This document shows positions 13,501 through 24,907 of a DNA stretch of 64,000 nucleotides, one piece after another. The notes beneath the pieces were generated by a model. It saw only the letters and a program-made list of their open reading frames with translations, did not search any database and was not told the DNA's origin. The stretch spans positions 28,759,519 to 28,823,518 of the forward strand of contig CM049306.1 in assembly GCA_026874595.1 (NCBI GenBank), written 5' to 3'. This stretch comes from Sipunculus nudus. Taxonomy: Eukaryota; Annelida; Sipuncula; Golfingiida; Sipunculidae. Every line of letters starts with the position of its first letter. Positions within the stretch are counted from its first letter, which is position 1. The position numbers and the translations under genes were made by a program.

Positions 13501-14509
13501 TGATCTGATCTGCCAATATTTGATATTTCTGCCAAATTTCAATGGGCCAGTTATTGGAACACACTATAAGCCAGAACTCTTGCTATGAGCTTAAACCCAG
13601 ATCGATGACCCCGGCTGACCGGGTGGTAACAAGTGCCAGTGCTAAATTGGATTTCCGTGACCAATATAGAAACCACGCATACCAGGTAACGACACACCCC
13701 GGTACTGAGAAGTGACCAGGTTAGGTATACACAGCCGACATCTGGAGCCCGCCCATTTTAGGCTTACCCAGACTTGTCATCAGCAGACGATACACAGCGC
13801 CCCCGCTTTGAGTGGCTTGGTCGTCTGCTGGAATGACGTTACAGCTACTACTTCCTGTGTGAAGGAATGAGAGCATTGACGTGTATTCTCATATTAATAA
13901 TTAAACTTTATATAAAGCACAATCTCTTTCCCAAGGTCACTACCAAATTGAACTAATAATATTTTCCCCCTTTTTTTAGAAATTCAAAAATATTACCTGG
14001 CAAGGTGCAAATTAACGGATATCCTTGCATCTATTAATGACAAAAGAGAATAAAATCATAAGCGCTTGCAATTATACAAGCATAATGTTTATAGGCTGAA
14101 ACACTTTTATTAAACTGACATGCAGATGCAACACTATACCTATCACTAAACCAGTATTGCTTGCTTATGTACATGATAGGACACAAGGCTGGAATAATCC
14201 TCGTTAACTTCCGTGGATGGGATTAACATTTGTTGAACAATACGTAGCCAATAACCGGTTGTAAAAAAATTATGTGCACAACATTTTATAAGGCGAAAAG
14301 GGTGTCAGTTGGCCTGACTGGCCCAAGAACGGTGTTACTTATGGGTGTCCATGGGTGTAGGCCAATCCTGTCTTCTGCAATGGTAACCACACGCAAAAAA
14401 AAAAAGAAAAAAAGAAAATAGAATCCATATAACAATACATTAATATAACTACTCATCATGTTCAGAGCCATCTTAACGCATTGGCAGTGTGGACATCTTG
14501 CCCCATCCA
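10571..14509. other. Long AT-rich interval without a recognised gene
   Basis: About 4 kb of AT-rich sequence with homopolymer runs (poly-T near 11910 and 11930, poly-A near 11770-11870). No open frame shows a domain or paired splice sites. I see nothing to annotate. Confidence 0.5.
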
Positions 14510-14700
14510 CAGAAGCAGATCCGGGGGTGGGGGGTCCTGAGCCCCCCGCCCCCCCCTTTTTTTCTGTCGCCGCAACCTTTTTTTTTTAGGGTTTAAGACA
14601 AATCTTACGGCCTGGACGCCTCCCCCCTTTTTTTTCCAAGACCTGGGACCTTTTTAAGGGATTTATAGTTCCTCCTGGGTTGGACCCCCCCCCCCCCTTT
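14510..14700 (+). repeat. hAT-like MITE fragment, same family as 42648-42815
   Basis: Starts CAGAAGCAGATCCGGGGG, resembling the CAGNGGCNGATCC ends common to hAT elements. Internally it shares the order 'ggacctttttaaggg ... ttta ... cctgggttggaccc' with the better preserved copy at 42.7 kb. It has expanded G, C and T homopolymers, and its right end is eroded. Confidence 0.5.
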
Positions 14701-16896
14701 CCTCAATCCCAGCATATTGCTTCGTTGAGGTACCCTTCATACTGATTTTCATACATGTTACCACCACCCGTGGTCACGTGGTCCGCCTTAGCCTTCGGAT
14801 ACATCGTTCCTTACGCAGCGGTTATGCACTGCAATCGTCCAAGAGATTCTTCGTGTAACCGCTGCTTTGTATGGCAAGTTTCACTGGGTTTGAACACCAG
14901 GGTGGGCACAGGGCAAAGAATTGTAATCAGACCACTGAGAGAGTGGTATTGCATTGTGCATCCAAATTTTTAACATGCGACACCCGCGTTCGTTGGTCAG
15001 ATAACACCCGTTCTGGCATGGGGCCAAGAATCAGACCAACGAGAGCTTATGTCTAGGTGTGATCAAATTTTCTCACCCAGAGCAAGATGAAGAGTAACAG
15101 ATAGTTACGCATTTTGGTATCGGGATAACCAATCCTCACGGGGGTCATTGGTGGTTACGTCACCAGCTGACTGTATAATGACAAGCTATAAGATTAGCAC
15201 GGCTGGTCTTTGTAAGAAGTACCGGTGACGTTCGTTGTCTCAGCCAGTGGTTTCACCTTGGATGTCTGTAACTTCTACATCTGATGGAGGGTAACAGCCC
15301 GGAAGGATGCCTGCATATTATACAAGTAATACAGAGTAGATCAGCTGCATTACAAAAATCGCCACAAAAAACTTCCTTCCAAAGAGTTTGCTAATTATTA
15401 ATAAGCTGACGCTCGAGCTGCTTTCAAACTTCCTAAGAAGTTCTACATACCATCGAATATGAGTTGACGCGGCTCTGTGACACACGATGATTGGTCAGAA
15501 GTTAAATTCTGGTTTCCATCGTGTAATTTGTATGCATGACCGATGTTTATTTAACAGAAAACTTGATTAGAACTGACAGGAGTTAATTTATATTCTGATT
15601 TGCAGGTAAATTTCTTCAATAATCACGAAGAAATCATGACCAATTCAAAGCCGCGTACGAACATTCCACCGTTTGATTTAATTCCTCTTTTAAACATGCT
15701 GTGTGGCCTGCCTGTGACGTCATTCTGTTGATCTCATTATTACCGTATTTGACATGCTTCTTGTAGACTGGCCCAGTTGGCATGTTTTAGTGTCGCTATA
15801 TGAAAGCACCTTAGACCATGTGACACAATCTTAGGTTCTGCTATCTGCCAGCAAACATATCGTCCACACTGGCCCTACGCAGTTTGGTCTCATGAGGCAG
15901 GAATAACGTTTTGTTTTATCAACTGTACCTCTGCCAGGCAAAATAATGGTTTTTTTCCCCTTGATTTTACCTTTGATTCGTTTTGAATGGATTTTGATGA
16001 TATATGATGAAAATTAGGGTAACAGCCAAGGAATTATCCATAAAAGTTTGGAGGTAATCTTGATCGCCTCAATATAGTTTATAATTCATAGAGTTATATA
16101 TCATTGTGACACAGCACGATTTCTTCATCCCGGCGGAAATGGGCCATTCATTGGTTCTGAGGACCGCACTTGTTCTGCACCTCACCGGTGAACCCACGTT
16201 AATAAAGCATGGCAAAGTACAGACACAGGAAAGGATTATTTGGATCCATATGGAGGTGTTCATGTAGACCTTACTTTACAACTGGTTCGTTTAGTTCTAC
16301 ATTTTTAATTAGGAAATATAACTAGATGAATGCGCCCCCCCCCGTAACTGAGCGATAATTAGGGGTCGGCTGTGCAAATTTGGCAGCTAGGACAAATATA
16401 GTGCCTATATTTCAGCATTTGAAAATCAACCATAATAGAGATCTGGCGCATACAGAACATGGCGGAAGAAAGAGAAGAAGAAAATGATATCGATGTTTTG
16501 GCCCCGGGGGGAGGGGGGAGAACCTGAGTGGACACAACCAATTTTTTTTCTTCTCAAATATGAATACAGAAATAAACTGATCAACCCCTATAAGCCTCTC
16601 TTTCCTATCTGGGGAGGCTTTATTACTGATGGCCTGTTAGGACTACGTTTCTCGCAGTTCTTTGTGTGCCTTATGCAGCATGTTCATCTGCTATGCCTCT
16701 AATTGTATACAATCTTTATACTTTCATAAGTAAATGTTATCATAACTGTAGGAATCATCTACGTAGTTACTAGTGAGGAGGGTTCTAGTGAAAATAGTGT
16801 GTTTGCGAGCGTGTCTTGCACTAAATTAAAGAGTTAATATATTTCGTAATATGTACCTGCTTCAGTATTAAAAAGATTTGCACTCAGAGAGCACAG
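14701..16896. other. Non-coding interval
   Basis: No gene recognised. Between 14898 and 15070 there is a loose internal similarity (two blocks around 'aatcagacca.ngagag'), possibly an old small tandem duplication. A C-run lies near 16336. Confidence 0.4.
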
Positions 16897-17141
16897 ACCT
16901 CCGCCAAGGCAGCTCATTATCGCATATGGCATTGTCAGAAATGCAGCATTTTTCTTTAAAAAAATTCCTTGATGTAGATGGTGATTAGGATCACCCCACG
17001 ATTTAATCAATTTTTCCTTGTATCATTGCCTAACTCTCCTGAAAATTTCATCAAAATCCGGTAAGAAAGTTTAGAGTAATGTTAATGTTGTCAACAGACA
17101 AAACAACGCCGGCAAAAACATAATCCTCGCTTGGCGGATGT
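16897..17141. repeat. MITE-like repeat with ACCTCCGCCAAGG inverted ends
   Basis: Starts ACCTCCGCCAAGG and ends CTTGGCGGATGT, imperfect inverted termini about 245 bp apart. The interior has 'gtgattaggatcacccc', 'gaaaatttcatcaaaatccg' and a CAGACAAAAC run. I know this general pattern as a very widespread dispersed repeat of marine invertebrates. No open frame and no clear target duplication. Confidence 0.6.
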
Positions 17142-17531
17142 TATTATCCAGATATTACAGAAAGTTGAGCATGTCGGCGATTAAATGAGGACAATTCTGC
17201 CGAAAGTGATTACAGAAATACAAATATGTCGGGAGATTAAATGAGGAGAATTCTGCCGGAATATATTAACTGTCAGATACAGTAAAAAAACATGTTCTAC
17301 ATAATCGTGAATATAAATATCCCCGAAAACAGTCCATAATTATGTATTCCATATGTTGTTACTGCACCTTTTTTAAACACCTTTCTAAATATTCCAACTA
17401 ACCACCTGACGAAGAAGCCTGTGCGCTTCGTAGGCTCGTGTGCTAATGAATGAATAAGTTAGTCTATCAAAAAGGTGTCACTCTCTCTCTTTATATTAAC
17501 TTCGACTTACGACTATCACCGCGCTATACCA

Positions 17532-17605
<74 letters not shown>

Positions 17606-17720
17606 ATTTGAGAACATTTCTAACTTTTGTTATTGATGTTTTATCTGAATCTTTTGTTTCGTGATAAGGTATCCTTCATACATGGTACATGCTATAACGA
17701 TGTGTATTTTATTTTTACAG
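17142..17720. other. Intronic or upstream sequence with (TA)n before the receptor exon
   Basis: Contains a long (TA)n at about 17534-17602. A T-rich tract ending 'ttttatttttacag' (AG at 17719-17720) gives a strong 3' splice acceptor for the receptor exon. Confidence 0.6.
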
Positions 17721-19307
17721 GTGAGCAATATGTTTATCGTGAGCCTGGCCATCGCCGACCTTATTGTGGGTTTGATCGTGATGCCAATCAGCGCGGTTTA
17801 CATCTTCACGGAGGACTGGCTGTTCGGGGTGGCCGTATGTCAGACGTGGATAGGCACGGATTATATTGCCTCAACAGCTTCCATCCTAAACCTTTTCATC
17901 CTCAGTCTGGATCGATATTGGTCCGTCACCATGCCGCTCAAATATTTGCGTAAACGTACAAAGCGCCGGGCGTTGATCATGATTTCATTAGTATGGGGTA
18001 TTTCATCACTTTGGCTTGTTCCTATCGTTGGGTGGCATTACTTTGAGAACGGGGGCGTGCGCACCGTGCCCAGTGACGCATGTGAGCCGGAATACGCGAC
18101 CAGCATGGCTCTTAAGGTGATCACAGGGATACTGAATTTCTATCTTCCGCTGGCTATTATGTATGCTTTGTACGCCAAGATATTTATGGAGATAAGGAAG
18201 CGCTCAGAATTTGAACTGGGTCAGCGGACATCCGGTGGATGTAAAACAGAAATACCTCGGGGCTATTCATCGGATACTGATGAAACCGTCCCACGCGGGG
18301 AAGGAGATTCAGACACTTTCTCTGAAGGAAATAATACTTCCAACCTCAACCGCCTGGCCGAGCAGCAACGGTTCATCTTACGTAGCAGACACGGAAAACA
18401 AGACACTGATACGGAAGAGGAAATATATACCGAGAAATCAAGTGTCCTCGAAAAGGGAGGTTACACTGCAGTTAATTTACACGCTCAAGACTTCGCGAGC
18501 TCTACGACTGATCAGTACGTCAGTTCCGACGCAGAGACCAAGCTGGAATATATGTATGATGAATCAGTGCTCGATCATACAACTGAAAAGGTGCAGCCCT
18601 TTCTGAGTGGAGGAGTCAGGGACACTCAAATAAGGCCCAGTGCAAGTCCTAAACCAAAACACGTGACTTACGTTGAGACCAGTTTGAGTAAACCGTTATC
18701 GACCAGTACAGATCGCCGCCAGAGGGAGCTGATGCTAGACAATAGTCACCGCATAGGCAAAAATAACACTTTTATGGTTAACAGACTTAAATGTAGAAGT
18801 GAGTTGTCACCCAGGCAAAATAAAGAAGACTTGAATACAGATAAATCCGCTTACGTCATTTTCCCTTTTCGTCTTCGCCGACCAAAAGCCAAACGAAAAC
18901 GAGGCGTGGAATCCGCATTGATGAAACACGCCATGCAATGGCGCGAAAAAATATTACGTCAGAAAAATAAGCCGAGCGCCCAGTTACGTAAAGAGATAAA
19001 AGCTGCCCGACAGCTGGGGGTGATAATGGGGGCTTTCACGCTATGTTTTCTGCCATATTTTGTAATGTTTATGGTTGTAGCTTTCTGCGATGGTTGCATT
19101 GACGGAGGACTGCTTACAGCGTTCACATGGGTGGGATATTTGAATTCGACATTGAATCCTTTATTGTATCCTCTTTGTAATGCCAATTTCCGGAGGAAAT
19201 TTCGGCAAATGTTAAAACTGAGTAACCGTGCTGATACTCGAAGTTCAAGGTTGATGACCCCGCGTGCTAGTATGGTGCCAGGAAATGACCATACTTTGAA
19301 CCACTGA
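17721..19307 (+). CDS. HRH1-like: Histamine H1-like amine GPCR, 3'-terminal coding exon (TM2 to stop)
   Basis: Rhodopsin-class (family A) receptor at the plasma membrane that should bind a biogenic amine and signal through a G protein. The exon encodes 528 residues; numbering starts at its first codon. Visible parts: TM2 with D13; TM3 with C40, D47-Y48 (amine-binding Asp) and DRY 64-66; the ECL2 cysteine C121; TM5 with K132, T135, N139 and P143; a very long third intracellular loop (about 160-425, Ser/Thr- and Arg/Lys-rich); TM6 with CFLPYF 442-447; TM7 with Y473 and NPLLY 479-483. The Lys/Thr/Asn set in TM5 and the AARQLG-TM6 and LNPLxYPLCNxNF stretches match vertebrate H1 receptors best. 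TM1 and the N-terminus must lie in an upstream exon not found here; the exon joins just before VSNM. Oddity: the TM6 toggle Trp is Phe (F443). A muscarinic-like or other amine ligand is not excluded. Confidence 0.9.
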   Translation: MSNMFIVSLAIADLIVGLIVMPISAVYIFTEDWLFGVAVCQTWIGTDYIASTASILNLFILSLDRYWSVTMPLKYLRKRTKRRALIMISLVWGISSLWLVPIVGWHYFENGGVRTVPSDACEPEYATSMALKVITGILNFYLPLAIMYALYAKIFMEIRKRSEFELGQRTSGGCKTEIPRGYSSDTDETVPRGEGDSDTFSEGNNTSNLNRLAEQQRFILRSRHGKQDTDTEEEIYTEKSSVLEKGGYTAVNLHAQDFASSTTDQYVSSDAETKLEYMYDESVLDHTTEKVQPFLSGGVRDTQIRPSASPKPKHVTYVETSLSKPLSTSTDRRQRELMLDNSHRIGKNNTFMVNRLKCRSELSPRQNKEDLNTDKSAYVIFPFRLRRPKAKRKRGVESALMKHAMQWREKILRQKNKPSAQLRKEIKAARQLGVIMGAFTLCFLPYFVMFMVVAFCDGCIDGGLLTAFTWVGYLNSTLNPLLYPLCNANFRRKFRQMLKLSNRADTRSSRLMTPRASMVPGNDHTLNH

Positions 19308-19364
19308 CCATCCATCGTTTTTTTACCAACACCGAGCCCACTGATATTGTGGGGCAGAAATGTT

Positions 19365-19370
19365 AATAAA
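19365..19370 (+). terminator. Possible poly(A) signal of the receptor gene
   Basis: AATAAA 58 bases after the TGA stop of the receptor exon. It could give a very short 3' UTR; further signals downstream cannot be excluded. Confidence 0.35.
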
Positions 19371-22300
19371 ATTCGGAGCAAATCTCAGTTCTGGTTTTTC
19401 GCAGTTCGCAATTGACATTTTCCATGAGCATGCACATTGCGCGTTGAGGTCGTCTGCTGTTTTCCGGTTCTTTGAGCCAGCATTGCGGGATCTGTTTGGT
19501 GAACCTAGACACGTGCCAGTGGCCTCAATAGACACTCGCCTTTAAGATATGTATTTTAAAGATTTGTTTTACTTTAATTGGTTCAGAAATAACAATTATT
19601 ATATCTTTTTTTTCAATATATAACGGACCTGAATCTTATTGACAGTCAGAGTCGACGGATATTGCTAGCGTGGTAAAGATCTCGTAACAATTGAAACTGG
19701 TCGTGATAGTTAACTATTATAATTTATAATTACTTTCTGTACAGCTGTTCAGTTGTTTTTTTTAAGATAAGGCCATCTGAAGTTACAATCCATTCTTTTT
19801 ATTCAATTAGTGGTCAGTGACTGCATGTGCACATTTTATGTGTCAAAAGCCGGTATTTACTACCTTTCTTCAAGAAATTAATAACGTAACTCAAGCGATT
19901 GGTTATTTGTGGCTGCTATAGTTGGCTAGAGTATGTTTATTTTTTATAATTCGATTCGAGTCATAAATTGTGAATATTTATGTGAATATTGTTTCCTATT
20001 TTGTTCGTGCAACAATACATACATATCTTTGTAAGAACTACCTTCTATAACATGATTTTATATTTCTGTATTTTATTTAATTACATCCTATCACAGGTTA
20101 TGCGATTATTCTTGACTGGGAGCACGACGAACTTATGACGTCAGTAGATGCCATTGCCAATTCCCAAAGAATTACAAATGTGCATATTTGCCATTGTTTA
20201 GAGGTAAATCGCTTAATGGCCTTAAGTTTTTCAGTGGTGCTATATTAACGGTGAGGGTCCAGCCTAACTTGTATAATGATGCCCACCGCCGCTAGGTGTC
20301 AGCACATGACAGCGGAATGTATAAGGGCAAACGTGGCCTGCAAAGGGCAAAGTCCCGGATCACGTTTATTTGATTAACAATAAGAAATTAATAAATCGTC
20401 ATGGAAACATACTGCGGAACCAAAACACTGCTTGTCCTTTCGCTCTCACACCACACTTGGTGTTATCGCCTGATTCACATGTGAACCAAACACAAATACT
20501 ATGATATTCATTTTCTTGTAGGCGCATATCTTCTGTTTATCACATTCTGACCTAGCTGGCAGATAAATGAGTTTCTCAGTTAAACAGCCTTTGTCTTTAT
20601 CGTACTTACCGGAGTAAACGAATCTCAGTTTCATACATCAATAAATCTAACAAGTCAACACAAAATATATACATAGAATTACAAAGAACTTGTTTCCAAT
20701 TTGATTAAACAGGGTCTCCGGTCAACCCTATCTTTTCGAAGTTACTTTTCAAATACCTAATCTATTCCATGTTTCACATTATGCTAATTCATGAGCTTTT
20801 AACCCAAGAAATATGTTAAGCAGGTACAGATCGTCATTAGTCTGGAGAATTTTTTTTTCGTACAGGTTGGACGAAAGAGAGTTTAAGTAACGCAGCATAA
20901 ATTCAGAGCATTTTGCCTGCTAGCTGTCGCGGGTTAATTTCCCAAGAGTTAACCATTGGCGTTCGTGGGATAAACCGGAAGTGATGAAAGGTTGGGAGTT
21001 TTTCTCATCAACGCTTCCTGCATATATGCACTGTACATATACATTAACCAACAAAAACGTGACACAGATATTGCTACATGGTACCATATCGTTTACTCTG
21101 AGATACACCGAGCGTGACGTCGATCAATGGTGTACCGTTTAACCTATAGTATTTGCCACCCTCTCCTCCGCCAACCTCGCCTTTCGCCAAAAACATGACG
21201 GGAGTCCCAACGTACTTTCTTTCAGTTTACCGTGTCCTCTTTTTATTTTAAGTGTTGTTTAGGTCCGATGGTCCTCTCCTCGATCGGATGCCATTGTCCC
21301 TGCGTGGACACGTTATTAGTAATCAAGATATCGAGCCACCTACAGAGATTAGGACGCAGAAATGTCTTTCCGTCATGGAACTATCATGGAAACATCTTTC
21401 GGTCGCTCGTTTCTCAGTTTCCGATCCGACGCACAATTTTCGGGCTGTACAAGGTCGAGTGGATCAAATCTGGCTCTTATAGCAGTTACTAATGATTGCC
21501 GAATACCCAGAACAAACTAGGCAAAAATTGCCCATACTGCTGATAACTGGCCTTTACAGTCTGCTATAATTAGATAATCCTAATCTGCATGATGATGTAA
21601 AATACCAACATAATACTGGACTTCACATAACATTTCAAAATTGACACAGAGCCCCTCGCCTTCGGATGATCTAAACCCTATATATTTGACTCTCCAAAAT
21701 TGTTGCTGCTCCCCAATATCTCTAGTTTTTCATCTTGTTGAAAGCCTTACTACCTGTCATGTGTCCGTGTAAGTTTTTATATTCCATGTTCCTTGTTATT
21801 CTGATTACGCAGTTAAGAAAACCTTTATCCTTCAATAGCCCCGCCTACAGCTTTAATAATATTCCAATAAATGCCAAAACAATAAACTACCGGATCATGC
21901 TATTTTTTTACAGATTCCCCGCGCCTGATTTTCGTGGATTTTTTTTTCATAAGAAGAACAGGTCCTTAGTAATGTTGCTAATGTGTGCTACAAATTCCCT
22001 TAAAGTATGCTCAAAGGTATTGCAAATGGACTAGATTTCGTGTTGTTCACTTACACCATTTCAAGAACTGGGACAATTTTTTTTGTATATTCTAAGCAAG
22101 CTGGTAAATTCCGCCCCTATTCGCAATATATATATATATTTTTTGTGTGTGTGACCTAACCAATTAGTCTTTTCCACACATCTTTCCCTGTTCCTGCTTC
22201 AATTAGATGTCGATAAAACAAGTTTTTAAGTTGTGAGACTCGAACGCCTGCACGTGGCTAAATCCCTTGCACTTGATATAATGGAGCAAAACATTGGGTT

Positions 22301-22675
22301 GAACTTGTTTTCAAAAGTATTTTTTTAACAGAGATATATAAATACAGATTAAATATACGCCAAAATATTTCTTACGAATTTTTTTTCAAGGTATTTTTCT
22401 TATGAGGAAATAGGAAAACAGAGATATAAAATGTACAAATTCTTAGAAGAAAATTGGTGTATTTTCCTACACCGTCCCGTCAATATGAAATATTACGTCA
22501 CGAAATTTCTTATTTTTCTGTAATGGAACATACGAACATAGGAACATGTATCCAAATTACTTTTTACCGAAAATATGAAAAAAGAGATATCATGTTAACC
22601 TAAATATTCTGCCAATTGTCAAAAATAAATATCTCAAAATACCCTTTTTTAAATAAAGATTTGAACATTCAATAA
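19371..22675. other. Non-coding interval downstream of the receptor
   Basis: Likely 3' UTR and/or intergenic DNA. No gene recognised. Around 22310-22660 the string 'agagatat' and T-runs recur loosely. Overlapping short frames at 21.2-21.5 kb show no domain. Confidence 0.45.
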
Positions 22676-23239
22676 TGTCACACCACACAAGCAGCGGACA
22701 TAAATTGCCCGGGAACTTTCACCAAAGTCCAGAAGAGGCACTCAACGTCTAGGGTATAACAAAACAGGTTTATCCTAATTACGTCCCAGACTGGCCTTCA
22801 CCGCCGTTGGTGGCTCCAATCTCAAAATACAATTCTTCAAAAGTTCTTTGGCTTTCACCCGCCGACAACTCGCTCTAACTTCACAAAATACAAAGTCCAC
22901 GACAATTATAACGCCCTCCTCGGCTAATAAACACTATCTCCAGGACCAATAAACTTGACACCTACTTCTTCTGGTGCGAATCTACATCTCACAACACGTC
23001 TTGGTGCAAAGACATTTCAGACTGACTTCTTCCCGGTGGCTTTGGAGCCGGCTTTTATATAAGAACGTTCTCGAATTAACCTACATGGAAATTACCAGCT
23101 AATTTAAGCCTCCCGATAGCTTCTAGACCTCCAGAATCTTCTGTCAGCTATTCATACCACACTGTAGCCTAAAGTGCCATTACTGGATACATGAACAAAC
23201 CGATCTGCTGATCAACACAACTTATGATACACAACATTA
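22676..23239. repeat. Possible solo LTR or promoter-like repeat
   Basis: A locally GC-richer block bounded by TGTCACACC and ATACACAACA, short TG...CA inverted ends as in LTRs. It contains a TATA-like string readable on both strands (near 23053-23062). On the minus strand TATATAAAAG is followed about 30 bases on by TCAGTCT, an initiator-like sequence. No matching second copy and no clear target duplication are visible (flanks AATAA and TTATT), so this is weak. Confidence 0.25.
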
Positions 23240-24843
23240 TTAAATATCTTTAACTACGTTTCCCCGACTATATCTTATTATCCTATGAGGCTCTCATTTA
23301 ACATAACTTGACCTGGCAAATACATTTTTTGTCAAACAAACGTTAATTCAATAAACAATTATAAAAAAAGACGTTTTGATTTTTTTTTAAATAACCATTC
23401 ATTAGATGGGACATTAGAATTTAGGTGAATTGTGAACGGAGGGAAGAAAAAGTTGATTATATTTATGTATTCTGTATTCAAATAATAAGTACATGTGTGC
23501 AGCATAATTAATGGCATGTCCTTTATATGCGCTCACTACGATATAAGGTATAATATAAAAAAGGTTCTATAAAATAAATGTAATTAAACCTGCATCAAAA
23601 AGGAAAGAACGTTTATATTTATGACATTACCGTTCAAAGCGAAACAAATTACCTGCTGGTTGAAGATATACTCACAGAGATAACTGCAAACTTTCAGTTT
23701 ACATAATCACATTTACACTTTAATAAACTATTCATTTTCCGCAGCAGCAGTGAACTGTCATCCCGCTCAGCTGGTTAATCTACCGCCACCAAAGGAAACT
23801 GCCCTGTATAATTAAGACAAATGAGTTGGTGTGTGATTGTATATGATAATGGAGAAATATAAGAAATCTTTTAATCAGGGTCAGTAAAGTATAATGACAT
23901 AAAAAAAACCCAGAAGAATTGCAGATGTTACTTTGAATACTGGAGTCCTTCACTTGAATCGTATACAATGATGGTGTTACAAATGTTTCATGAACTGTAC
24001 ACACATGACAAATAAATGCAACGGCGCTTCATTACTCACGTTGGCTGTGGATCTGATTAAAATCCTTCTCCTACGCAAATTTGTCAACCGATTTATCAGA
24101 ATATCTGATCATGTGAGGACCATACGTTACGCGTACGTTTATTCACACACACCCCCAAACATAATAAACAATGGTGAGATAATCATCCCTATATTTGAAA
24201 AGAAATATAATTTTTTTTTATGTTCTCATTTTTCAAGTTTGAGTTAAAGTGTGTACCGTGTACCGACCTTCCCATTTAATGTACATGTCCATGGTTTTCA
24301 TATGACAAGTTTTGTCCGACAAACCACAGGATGTCTTAAGGAACTGTCCTTGTGAAAAGGTTTTAAAATATCAAAGCAATTAAATAACTGATGACTAGCA
24401 AATGAATTAAGTAATTGTTTCATTTATCTTCTTTGGAATGACACATGAGAACAACGAATTGTCCGGAAAGTCGTCAAAAAAATATTTCTCTCCCGGTGTC
24501 TCTTTGAAGAAAGCTACTCTTCTCATTTTGTATGTTTGAATACAAGTACTACATCCTTCAAGTCGGAGAACAAGAGATCCAGCCTCTGACTGTGAACGTA
24601 CACAGCCGTGTGATTGCTTTGACCTGAACCCTGTTCAGATTATCCAGACAAAGAGTCTGTCAGCGCCGCCAATCCGTCAATGTCAAGAAGAGATGGAGAG
24701 AAAACGTAGAAAGTGCAACCTGGCATGGACATTTCAGCGATTACTTTGGGGGAAGAATATGTATTTTGAAAGAGAGTTCACAAGAGGTATGATTGTGGAG
24801 AATGAAAGAAACGCAGTTTTCTCATTTGTTTACAACGAGGTTT

Positions 24844-24845
<2 letters not shown>
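23240..24845. other. Non-coding interval
   Basis: AT-rich; no gene, RNA or repeat recognised. Confidence 0.5.

Positions 24846-24906
<61 letters not shown>
24846..24906. repeat. (TA)n microsatellite
   Basis: About 60 bp of alternating T and A. It creates artificial YIYIYI open frames on both strands. Confidence 0.9.

Positions 24907-24907
<1 letters not shown>

Noticed and set aside
18959-19381. 140-codon frame antisense to the receptor, and frames at 18211-18606 and 17627-17953
   Set aside because: They overlap the well supported receptor exon in other frames and have no motif of their own.
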